A stretch of DNA of 64,000 nt from Patiria pectinifera (lineage: Eukaryota; Echinodermata; Asteroidea; Valvatida; Asterinidae). The notes under the pieces were generated by a model that saw nothing but the letters and a program-made list of their open reading frames with translations, made no database searches and was not told where the DNA came from. The stretch covers positions 33,172,392-33,236,391 of the forward strand of contig CM057142.1 in assembly GCA_029964075.1 (NCBI GenBank), written 5' to 3'. Made by a program: the position numbers and the translations under genes. Shown here piece by piece: positions 21,108-54,702 of the stretch; position 1 is the first letter of the stretch, and every line of letters begins with the position of its first letter.

Positions 21108-21345
21108 GAGCTTTGTGACTGCTTTTGAGAGCTCCATTGGGAGGGACACACCGCGTGCGCCTGCTGGTTTGAGCGCACACTGCGTGGAGCACGCACAACT
21201 TAGTAGAGTTTTCATATACGACAGCAATGTGTACGAGAGTAATGCATTGGAATGTCCCTCCCAGTGGTCTCCCCCAACTCTCCCTTTGTCAACCGTTGAG
21301 GGGGTACTTGTGCACTGCGTCAATAGTGGCCTGAAAGTGAACTTA
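21108..21345. repeat. Dispersed repeat C in the IFT43 3' flank
   Basis: It starts about 10 bases after the IFT43 stop codon. GACACACCGCGTGCGC and AGTGGTCTCCCCCAACTCTC recur in the same order at 43005-43400 in an FBXO11 intron. The first half also recurs near 22163-22215. The IFT43 3' UTR therefore probably begins with transposable-element-like sequence. Confidence 0.6.
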
Positions 21346-21559
21346 GTGATACAGTAGTTGCCTCAGAGTGACCTCATGGGGCAAGTTTGACCAAGGACCC
21401 AGTGGTTAACTAGTGATTGGTTCGTGATGTGCCTATAGCGCATGCCCACTGACGTTGAAGTGCGAACGACTCTAGTCAAACTATTGTCAAGTCAGCGACC
21501 ATGAGAAAATGGCAGTCGCACATTTTTTTTAACACTTGATGTTTCTGTTCATCTACACA

Positions 21560-21565
21560 AATAAA
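21560..21565 (+). terminator. Candidate polyadenylation signal of IFT43
   Basis: AATAAA lies 462 bases after the stop codon and is followed by GGGATTGTGTAG, a weakly GT-rich stretch. A second AATAAA is at 22945-22950. Transcript data would be needed to choose between them. Confidence 0.35.
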
Positions 21566-22094
21566 AGGGATTGTGTAGTTTAGGACACCTTACAAAATCA
21601 CCATTATTATTGCACAATGGTTACAAAAGTGACAGCATCATAAAGTAACATGGAAAAAACTATGCAATGAAAATGAAATTTAGCACTCACAGTTTTCGTT
21701 TTTCCAACATTTTTGTTGATAGTTGGTTCCCTCTGCACTTCGGTATGAAAACTTTGATATTGATAACTAGCTATATCATGGCGTGGTAGGCTGGTACTAA
21801 ATAGTCGACTAGACTAGTCCAACCATCGTCGACTAGTGTGCGTTCAGTCAGAATTAGTCGCACTATGATTAACTATAGTTCTTGATCGAACTTGCCCACG
21901 GTTGCTTCTCATTGGCTTCATAGTTGTGATGGACTCATAATGACCTCATGGAGGCTTAGCGACCTCGGAGTAGTATGGTAGTTAAAAGCCGTGCCAAAAT
22001 CACTTTGCTGCAGCTGGATAACACGCGCATCTTTGGAAGCTAGTGGCTGAAACCACTTCCCACAGACTCGTGTGTTTTTACCGGTCTTGGCTAA

Positions 22095-22400
22095 GTGATC
22101 TGGACACGGCCGTATTGCCTCATGGCCATAGTGGCCTTTTGTTGGACTCGGTGCATGAGCAGTAGAAGGCACTTTGTGACAACTTTCGAGACCTCCAGTG
22201 GGAGGAACACACTGCATGCACACAGTTGTGCTTTACATAACTCTTTGAGGACAAGCATTGTGTTTCCATTTGTCCCTGTAATATGACACTCTCCCATAGA
22301 CTAAGCACATAAACGCACGATTGAGACAAAAGATGAAGGATCGAGGTCAACAAAGAATCTGTTATTCTCCCTTTGTCAGTCGGTCCTTGGGGTGTATGTA
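22095..22400. repeat. Dispersed repeat C, second partial copy
   Basis: GCACTTTGTGACAACTTTCG and AGGAACACACTGCATGC match the start of the repeat at 21108. The following ATATGACACTCTCCCATAGA and the piece GTTATTCTCCCTTTGTC recur at 52262-52290 and 52578-52600. It is non-coding; the overlapping short open frames have no recognisable protein. Confidence 0.55.
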
Positions 22401-23415
22401 GTACATGTACATAATAGTTCTAGTATAGCGCGAGATTCACACGACTAATTTTATTCAGAATCTGAACAAATGCGTAACGTCTTTGCGTGAACGTCATGCA
22501 CGCCGGCAGTGTGTTCATGAGTTCCTCCCGGTGAACCCCCTTAAACTTTTCTTCTGTAACCATTCTTGGGGTACTTGCACTATTGGGCAGTGTGAGTTAC
22601 TTCTACTATGTATTCAAAAGACTCCTTTACATTTAGGCAGCCATCTTTTGAGGTGTGTTTGTTTAATACTTCAGTTTACAATGATTGCAAAAGAGGTATA
22701 TACACATGCATATCGCTGTGGAACAAAAGCTCTGAACCTCAAAGATGGCAGCAGCGTAATGGATGTTGTGGTCAGTTCACTTTTCTCAAATTGTACAAAT
22801 AATTAAATGCTTTGTAAATATTTAAGCAATTTTGCTTAAAATAAGTTGTATCTATGTGAGTGATTATTTTTAGTGGTGTTTTTTTTGTGTTTTTGAGCTA
22901 TTTTTTTTTTGGTGGGGGGGTTGGCATTTTCCAACCATAAACAAAATAAAGATTTCATCTACTTAATATTTTCATTGTTTGCTTCAATGGCACTCTAATT
23001 AGTGTTGACTATAGAAGCTATTTCTATTTAAAGTGATCCGGAGCTGAAATGTATTGAAACGGTCCATGTTCATCAAATTATTTTTTTTCTTGGTTCAAGA
23101 CGAATTTTAGACCAAATAGTCGCACTTGGACAAGTATCGTAGAAAATAAATTGAAAAAGCCAAAATTTAAATGAAGTCACGTGTTGTTCATTCTAATGTG
23201 TTCTGTCTATCAGGTTTTTAACTTTCCAGAATATTCACAAATTTGCAAAGCCAAAAAAAGACTTTTGCAGATTTTTATACATCTGACTCAAAAACAAAAC
23301 GTTGACAAGTGACGGCAAAATTTTAACTTTTTTGATTGGCCAGTATCCGGCCAATCAAATTCGCTCACTCTCTCACGCTCTCGTTTTTTATTTGGCCAAT
23401 CATGTTTTTGTTTTT
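22401..23415. other. No gene recognised
   Basis: A + strand open frame at 22483-22806 (107 codons) has no recognisable domain and no splice or codon-use support. An AATAAA at 22945-22950, downstream of IFT43, may be a distal polyadenylation signal. The rest is AT-rich. Confidence 0.4.
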
Positions 23416-24007
23416 TTAAACTGCCATGCAGAATATTACAAAGAATGAATCCTCAAGTCCGTCGGATGATAAACACAGATCACAATCCGACACGTCTAAT
23501 CCAAAAAAAGGAATGATGATAATATCAATAAACATACAATCGATCGACCAAAATACATTAGCAGCCCTTAAATACTTCATTTCTTTTTCGAGGACTCCCC
23601 ACAAAATAGAAGTCTCACAATTTATATTAATAGTTATGATACTATATTGCAAAGAAGCAAGCTCAGTGAAAACGCAATCCTACTTCCTTCTCTACTTCGG
23701 GTACTGTACACTCTACTATTTTTCTTCACCAAAAAAAGAAAGAGAGAAAGAAAAAAGGTCTAATTTCAACTCTTTTACAAAGTGCAAAATATAATTGTAA
23801 CCTGCCAGTTGAGAGACATGGTGATATATCAATGTTTAAAATGGCCCACAAAACCAAAACTGTACTCTGTCCACACAAAAGTATGACAAATTAAAAATGG
23901 TTTGATTTCACAATTATGTTTTAAATTATTCACAACCTTTAACGCATATGACTTACACAATCATGGCACAATAAGTTCATTTGCAACAAAACTGGTTTTA
24001 TACTAAC

Positions 24008-24137
24008 CCTCTGTACTGATGACGTCACACTTTGTTTACTTGTGCGCTTTTCTATGTGGCTAAGAAACCGCCGTTCCCACCAGGCTCCCATAAGAAAGCA
24101 CACATGTAAACAAAGTGTGACGTCATCAGTACAGAGG
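24008..24137. mobile_element. 130-bp hairpin element
   Basis: The left arm CCTCTGTACTGATGACGTCA and the right arm TGACGTCATCAGTACAGAGG are exact inverted repeats. They continue into CACTTTGTTTAC with only a few mismatches to about 50 bp. The centre is about 25 bp. No target duplication is clear. Confidence 0.75.
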
Positions 24138-27100
24138 CTTACTGCATGTTGGTTATACGCATTGTCAAAAGAAAAAAATGGGGGTTGGGGGCACATTCAA
24201 CACTGAAGTATCACCAAATCCAAACCCACTGTAAAACAGGCCAAAGTGCATCAAAAGTCGTACATTGTTACTCCTCTCATAAGTACAATGGGAAAAACTC
24301 CAACTAAACAAATTAACTACAGGCATCCTGGGTGCAGCAGTGATAAAAAATTACGATTACTACAATCTGAAGGAGAACAGGAAAAAAGAAATTATATACA
24401 GAAACTGTATACACTGTCCGAATTGTGGAAATCATGAAACATGGGGGGATGACACCGGTCCCTATGTAAGAGCCCTTTTGCCAATACTGCCTTAAATATG
24501 CAGGGCACCAGTGCAGCATTCTGAGATTACCCAGGTCTGAGTTTACCTTTTGAGGAAAACACGCATGCTTATGGCATGCTATATGTGATCTCAGCATGTG
24601 GGTAAATTGAGTCTGGGACCAGTTTTCCAAAACCCCAAGGCTCATGATTCCCAAATGAGGTAATTTAAATAAAATTAAAAAAACAGAACAAAAAACAATA
24701 AAATGGCAGCTGTATATAAACAAACGGTGACATTAATTTGTACAAATGTATACATAACATGCACGTGGTCAATCTTTTATAAATTTAACCAAACAAGTCA
24801 TGGAAGTTTTCAGGATGAAATATTCACTAGCTCTATAAATTAAAGCCCTAGTGTTTTTTTTTCTTCGGTTCTTTTTAAAAGATGGTGAGTTGAGACAAAA
24901 CATTTCATCAAAAAAAAAGACGACAAAACAAAACAGATAAATCTTGCTGACATATTGCTTGGTTTCAAGTCGTGTGCAAAGGACGAAAACTGAACGATGT
25001 GGTTGTTAATTTTAAAGTGAAAATGTTTTAATATTGGGATATATTTTGTGTATTTTGAAATTCTGATTTTATACCCCTTAATCCATGCTAAACAATTTCT
25101 CATGTCCATCCGAAGTCAAACTTAATTTCTGCAACATGGCGATATTAAAATTCAGCAATCCAACACGGTGCGACTAAATAATGATTGAGGTATTTCATTT
25201 TCAAGACTTTAACCCAAGTACTGTGAAAACGTAATAGTGCCAAGAACATCACAAATACGACTAATCACTTTTAGCCCATAAATTAAAAAAAAAAAAAAAA
25301 AAAAAATCCCATTCGCAACATGCAGCATCAATTTATTTTTAAGCCTGTCAGACTAAAAAATCTATAATTTAACTTTGTTATTCAAATGCCACAAAAACTC
25401 ATTTGCATTTCCCCTTAAGTTTTCAAGGGAAAAAAAATGTCATGCAGTTGTTTACAGTCCAACCAAGTTTCATGGCTTTGTTTGAAGACTACTAAAGCGT
25501 TAACTCTTTAGTTTATAGACAACTGGGGTTAGTTTCACTGGTGCTCCTGTACACAAAATGCATATAATGTGCTAAAATAAGACATAAGACACGTTTTTGT
25601 GCAAAGTGAACATTGAAATTTGCTCAAAAAATGAATGTAAACAAAAAAAAATGCATTTTGAAATTTGGTACATGTATAATCCAACCCTACACTACAAAGA
25701 ATTCCAAAATTACAAGATATGATTCCCCAATGTGTCCACAACATTCCTCATTTTGAACAATCTTTGCAGTGCTGAACATCACAAAATACATATAACTTGA
25801 ATTTAAGGCAGACTATGTAATGTGGAAGGAGAAATTGGTTCTTGTTGAGATATGACACTGATAGTTTATATCTGTTCCTGATAAACTTGTAAAGAGAAAA
25901 CAGGCCAAACACACAAACTAAAAATGCTACGAGGTAACAGTAACTAACGATGGTACATGTTTATATTCAACCCTTGTTATGTATTGCAGTCTAGCTTGCG
26001 ATACGTTTTCCAGATATTTGAAATAGGTTTTGCATTGTAAAAGTGATATTTCGTTGGCAGAATGAACTGTGTTTTTTTTGCAGTCATAATGAGGTTCTTT
26101 GTTTCAAATTTCCTGCCTTTAAATTAAATTTATGTACATGAAAAAAAAATCGTTGTATAATTTCAAAGTTGATTTGCAGGATAGGAACACGCATTTCATT
26201 CAAAACAAAAATACAACACAAAAGATCAAAGATGGTTTTGTTCTATTAAAATGATTACAAAATGCTTCCAAAGCTACACGTAGTTCATACATGTACATGC
26301 TTAGTTGCCAGCGAGTTGTCTTTGATAAGATTCGATCCCTTAAAGAGGTTGTGGAATGCTCGAAGACATTTCCGTCACTTTTCGGGTATATGTAGCCTAA
26401 GGTGTGATGAAATAAAAACGACTATTGTTTCTGTCATGAAATGAATACAAAAGGTACTTTTGAGAGCTGTTTTTCTGGTACTGTTTCGACCCGAACGTTC
26501 AATTTGTGTAAAAGTCGTCGTTGGGGGCAGCAAACAAAACATAGTAAATCGTGACATAATAAACAGGACTCCCTATGCAGCGAAGTATAAACGAGTCCTT
26601 TTTATTACGTCACAATTTTTCTGATTTTACGAAGAACCCGGCGACTATTGATTTCAATTATGCGCTCGCCGACCAACAAATTACTCGATGAATTTCACTT
26701 TTATAAACATATAAACGCACATCACAAAAGAATGGGAGTTTGTCATTATGATATATATATGGGTCTACTCTACAATAAAAATATATAAAAAACAAAACGA
26801 CTTTCAGCATTCCACAACCTCTTTAAAATGTGAAATGGCACTATCGGAGTCTGTAGTGAAACTCCCCCCCCCCTTATTTGGACAGTGTAAGCGAAACTTA
26901 TTCCAATAGCTCATAAGCACAACACTCAACCTTTGACCACTTTGCCAGTGCCGAACACAGGGAAAGCAGCTTCCTAACAAATGCAGAAACAAGGTAACAG
27001 AAAAAGAAACACTTAAATCTTGAAATTAATCAATCAACACCAATATCAAAATGATTCCATTCAGTGCAATTCTAAGCAGTACAAATGATGAAAGTGACGC

Positions 27101-27259
27101 TTTTCTGTAAGTCCAAAATCAGCTTGCACAAAATTTTTTGACCAATTTTTTCCCTGCTTGTTTGGGGGACACCTTTCTGAATACGTTTTATAAAGACAGC
27201 TTGTAAGGAGAACAGTTTGAATTTATCCAAAATAATTTACCAGCAATGTATGCTCAGTG

Positions 27260-27385
27260 TCTTTCAAGAGCTTGTGAACGGACAAAATCACAAGCTGACT
27301 TGGGTGGGAGTCGAACCCCAAACCTCCTGCTTAGGAGGGCAGATGTCTGGCCATCGAACTACCGAGCTTGCAAGGACAAGCTCGT
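27260..27385 (-). mobile_element. tRNA-derived SINE fragment
   Basis: On the minus strand, AAGCTCGGTAGTTCGATGG (27369-27351) and GGGGTTCGACTCC (27319-27307) form A- and B-box-like elements at tRNA spacing. It is similar to the fragment at 19143-19260, so both probably belong to one SINE family. Confidence 0.6.
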
Positions 27386-28291
27386 TGGTTCACATCCAAT
27401 ACGGTATGGACTTATTCCAGAGAACTGTTGCATCAAAGAGACATCAAATGTCTATCAACTGATAATTTTCTCATTTGTTAATAATGTAGAATCAAGATTG
27501 TCGTAAAAAATAATGCCTGTTCGGTTATTTTGGCAAATAATAAATACACTAATTCGGTACAGATGTGATTGTAACTACACAACAAAACATACATATCCAA
27601 CAGTTGCACACAATGACATCAGTCTTGCTGCCCCGATATTGTAAAATTAAAAAAAAAACCATTTGCATGAAGCATATATTTTATCAATTTAAAAAACAAG
27701 GAAAAAAGAACACATGCTTAGGTGCAAGAATGCCTTGAATTTATTTCAATCTTTTGGTGTCATCAAAAAAAAAAAGATAATCTCTCAACCCTTCAGAAAC
27801 ATTACATGTTTTAAGTACAAAATGCGGAGAGTAACGTGTGACACTTGTTTTTTTTTACTGCTACGTGTTCAAATTTACATCACTAATAAATAAAAATCAA
27901 AAGCTACCCTAACAACAATTAAACAAGGGGAAACAAAACCCTGCCCGTTGCAGTTGTTAGTAATCCTACAGCACCAGTGCATATGTCTGCAAAAACCTTT
28001 TTGTGTTTTCATTGTAACAAATTGCAATTGTAATTTTCATTTTTTTTTCTATTTTTTTTTTAATTACTTGGCCTTTAGAGTCAGGTGCAGGGAAAACTGA
28101 ACCAAAATGAATGCAAATTCCTTTGAAAAATATACAAGGTGATATTTGGTGCAAGACTAACGAGGGGACGCCATTTTGGTTTTTTCATCCCAAAATTAAA
28201 TGTTGTGTTTGTGAAGGACATTTCTTTGACATCAGTTTGTATTTAAGTCTTAAAAACACTTGTAGTTTGGATAGCGTCAGTCTTGTACTTA

Positions 28292-28788
28292 GTTGAACCA
28301 CGGATCTTCTACGCAAGGATAAACGACTCATCTGAGCTTGTGTAAAAATTAAACGTCACGGATTGTCTACATGCGTGATACCACGCGTCGGCGCACAGAA
28401 CGACGAATAGAACATATAGAATAATGCGCGCGCCATGAATCCCCGACAGCTGGCGCGGCCTACATGAAATCTCATTGAAACCCGCCAGAAATTCAACTGC
28501 AGTCGCGCATTGAGTCTCGCATATATGCGCGCTCACGCACGACGCGCAAAGGCCGTATCACGCATGTAACCAGAATTTTGGGGAAGTCGTTTATCCTTGT
28601 ATCTGGTTCGTAAGTGTGACGTCAGTTCAGTTTAAACCACGCCCACTGGCCATTAAGTAGCATTGTGGCCATTAGAACCGGAAGCTGACGCAACTTGAGT
28701 GTTTATCCAATGGGCGCTAGTAATCAGTGGTGTGCGCACGTGTATGACGTTTTTACTAACGAACCGGACAGAGGATCCGTGGTTGAAC
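28292..28788. mobile_element. GC-rich inverted-repeat element D, about 500 bp
   Basis: The left end GTTGAACCACGGATCTTCT and the right end AGAGGATCCGTGGTTGAAC are inverted copies with two mismatches. Just inside, GCAAGGATAAACGACT (28313) is repeated in inverted form as AGTCGTTTATCCTTG (28587). Between about 28610 and 28765 lies sequence related to 10613-10715 (CCAATGGGCGCTAGTAATCA region), so the element may be composite. A related end with CTTTATCCTTGTGTAGAGGA is at 41800-41822. Confidence 0.6.
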
Positions 28789-30917
28789 AAATGAAAACAT
28801 AATGACAAATGATTTATGACACTCAAATGTAAAAACAATGAACACTACTTTGTGGACCGCTATGACTGTTTTACAATTTAACCACCAAGGGGCAAAGGCA
28901 TGGCACTTAGAAATACTGCAAATTTGTGGTGACAAAAACAAACCAAAAACACATAACTAAGTCACATCTACGTGTAAAAAATGAGTTGATTTGGTTATGA
29001 GATGAACCTTATAAAAACTCTACAACCAAACACGAACATTCTAAGCCGTCCAGGAAGCACATTTAGAGAAGGAAAAAAAAAAATTGCTTTTAGGCATGTT
29101 ATTGTTTTGTCCCCGTGCTTAATTTCACACCATTTTCCTCGCAATCAATCATCAATTTGATCAAAGGGTAAATCAAAATCGTAGTTTGATATTTAATTTG
29201 ATAATTTTTTTTTAATACTTAAGACCACGGATGTCCAATAAGATAATTGGAATTCATCAATGAAAAAAAGAAGAAAAAAAGCTGTTCATCTTTGTCGTTT
29301 TTTTTGATAAGACAGATTTAATAATAAATATTAATGACAAAAATACATCTCTTTCGGCTGGAAAATTTCAATTTCTGCCAAAGTTTCCCACAAAGTGAGC
29401 TGAACTCTGCCACCACAGAGCTTGATCTTCTCTCCTTTACTCGACCTTTTAAACTGGGAGGCAAAAAAAACCTTTCAGTTCGTCATCACTTCCGTTAGCT
29501 TTCAAATAAGCCGCAAAAGGGAAAACTGACTAGGTGCATTATAATTTCTTTTTTTAAGTTGAACAAAGATATTGACTGGAGCATTTTTTTTCTTACCAGA
29601 ATGGATGAACCATTTTCTGTTGCACCCATTATCTCAATCATAACCCAATGATCATTAAATAATAAATACATATCTATGCTGCGAAGCCCACGTGGCGAAC
29701 GAAGTATTTGCCGTACTGCAGCAAAACGCATCAAATTTGACATTCTGATGAGTATGCTGCCATTACTCCGTGATGTCACTGAGCACATTTCTAAGCTTCT
29801 CAGTTATCAGTCATTCTTCTGCGACCACAGAGGAGTCAGGCAACCGAATAGATTGAACAATCTCCAAACGTAATGCCCACTTTCCCACTGTCTTCACCTC
29901 TAAACGGCAACCCGTACGCAAGTCCCCAAGGTTTTTCGCTGCCTTATCGATTTGACTTTTAAGGAGGCATGGCTTGCAGCCGAGTAAAGCCCACAACCTA
30001 TCTAGTAAACTGTTGACTTGTGCATGGGCCTATTCACATCAGAAACATATCGTATAGATTGGCTCTGGAGAAAAAAAAATGAAGCTGGTGATGTAGTCGA
30101 CAGCTTTTGATGCATTCCACTAACAATAGTGATGCAAATAACGCAAGACTTGTCCAATTTTTTCCACCACGGCAGTGCACAACCCATACCCATGACCACA
30201 CCATGAGTGGTATATGAGCAGTGACAATGCACACCATAACTTGGTCACCATTACTTGTTCATGCACTTATGTACCCACTGACTCAAAATGAGTGACTTGT
30301 GCTTTTTGGCTTACTAAGATCATCTCCCGCGGCAGCATTCAGGCCTGAATGGCAAAGCTGTGACAACGCGTCCATCCTGTGGAGGTCGACACTAGGCGGC
30401 CATTGATTATGCATACAGGGTCGGACCCCCATGGCACCCTGAAAAGCTCATGCTTGAAACAGTTCACGCACACAACACAGACACAAAATGGGCTTTTCAA
30501 TGCACGTTTGGTTTTGCGCAGCAAAACCTCAACGTTTTGAAATGTTTTGGTGTGCTAAGTAGCTTTATGAAAGTGTCGCCCATTTTTTCCCGCTCTAATG
30601 CCCTTATGGATTGTGTGTGCCGGCATTTCACGTTCAAAGATCTTTGAGGTTCAAAGGATGTCAACTCATGCAAAAATGGTGAATTAGTACAAAACGAGTG
30701 AAATAATGGTGAAGTTTTACAGGGTTTCGCAAATAAGATTCCATATTGCAAGAAAACTGGTACAGCAATGACATTTTTCTGTTGTCTTAATCATTCGGTA
30801 CTTGTGAATGTGTGATGTCCACTGTTGAACCGATGAAACAGTGCCGTGGAAGTGTTTGGGGTGGGGTTGTAAAAGGCAGGTAGAAGTTGGGGATGAGGGT
30901 AAGGGGGGAAATCGTCG

Positions 30918-53607
<22,690 letters not shown>

Positions 53608-53834
53608 CTGGGAGAAACAGACAAACAGTGATTAGTGACGAGGTACATTTAGAAGAAGGGTTTACAACTTGACCGGAAACCTGCTTCTGAAAACATTTTG
53701 GTTGTTGTGCGCTGTGACGTTCTACCATCCTTAGAACAACGCCGTGCCTGTTTGTGCACATTGCAGATGAGTTGACCCGTCATCCGAGGTCATTGTCGCA
53801 GGAAAGCCCTTGCCAGTCTCGGACTCTTTATCAC
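53608..53834. other. Upstream FBXO11 intron, no exon recognised
   Basis: Short open frames here overlap the exon in other frames and have no support. Beyond it the intron is filled by the elements listed separately. Confidence 0.4.
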
Positions 53835-54454
53835 TGATCTCCATGTAAAAAAGCTGGATAGCTCAAAGGACAAACAAGTGAAGCTATGCGCTGGTTCCCA
53901 ATGTGGGGAGGGAACCAGTCTCAACCAGTCCCACCGTGGGAGTGGTTGAATTTTCAAAAAATCTAGAATAGGTCTCTCTCAAATGACATCATTTCCTACA
54001 GACCAGCCACGTGAATCGGCATTTTGAGCGTCGACTTTCATAATGCGCATCGGCTGCGTTGTATTTCGAACACATTTCCAGCAATAAGCGCGCGTGTTTG
54101 GAACATTTTCATCACTGCACAATGCGTGCTTGATTGCGTAAAATATGCAGTTGCAGTTCTCCGACAGAGATGTCCGTCTTTGAGAGAGACCTATAGAACT
54201 GTCTTAAAATATACAAACCACTTTTTTTGTATAACAGAAAATTTATATAAAATAAATTTTGTTGCCTATTTGATTTTTTTTTTTAAACAAAAAATAAAGG
54301 TAGGGTAAAAAAGTGTACACGTATGTACATGTATGTCAATTAAATAATCTATTTTTCTTTACAAATCTACTGTTCCTGGAGTGGTAATATGGCGGATGGT
54401 GACTTCACTTCCAACAGCAATTGGGCTATCCAGATTTTTTTTACATGGAGATCA
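53835..54454. mobile_element. Inverted-repeat element, 620 bp
   Basis: The left end TGATCTCCATGTAAAAAAGC and the right end on the other strand, TGATCTCCATGTAAAAAAAA, both continue into CTGGATAGC. The interior has CACGTGAATCGGC and GCGCATCGGCTGC but no transposase. The next element begins directly at its right end. Confidence 0.7.
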
Positions 54455-54702
54455 GGGTCCAATTTCATGGCTCTGCTAACCACGGAATTCCGCGCTTACG
54501 ATCACCACTTTTGCTAACAGTACTAGCAGAAAAAAATCTGCGCTAATCCTGTAAGCACAAACTCCTTAGTTGCGGGATATACGCATGCGCAGAAGCCAAA
54601 CTACCTCGCTGACCCGTGAAATATGCTTACCATAAGCACATTTTCTGCTATAGTAAGCAGGGATTTTTTGTTAACTGTAAGCAGAGCCATGAAATTGGGC
54701 CC
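54455..54702. mobile_element. MITE family E, copy 2 (248 bp)
   Basis: The left end GGGTCCAATTTCATGGCTCT and the right end on the other strand, GGGCCCAATTTCATGGCTCT, differ by one base and continue into GCT. The interior repeats CTGCGCTAATCCTGTAAGCA-like words, as in the copy at 31163. It abuts the 620-bp element. Confidence 0.78.

Larger units (their letters stand above)
23416..30917 (-). other. Intergenic / likely FBXO11 3' UTR and flank
   Basis: No coding exon of either gene was found. Read on the minus strand the sequence is T-rich with many T-runs, as expected for a long 3' UTR or downstream flank of FBXO11, but I could not fix a polyadenylation site. Candidate AATAAA words on the minus strand appear as TTTATT near 27740, 26599 and 25332. 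The stretch also holds a hairpin element (24008-24137), a 22-base A-run near 25285, a SINE (27260-27385) and a GC-rich inverted-repeat element (28292-28788). Confidence 0.45.

Noticed and set aside
22483..22806. Small + strand gene downstream of IFT43
   Set aside because: It has 107 codons without recognisable domain, overlaps another frame, and follows dispersed repeat sequence.
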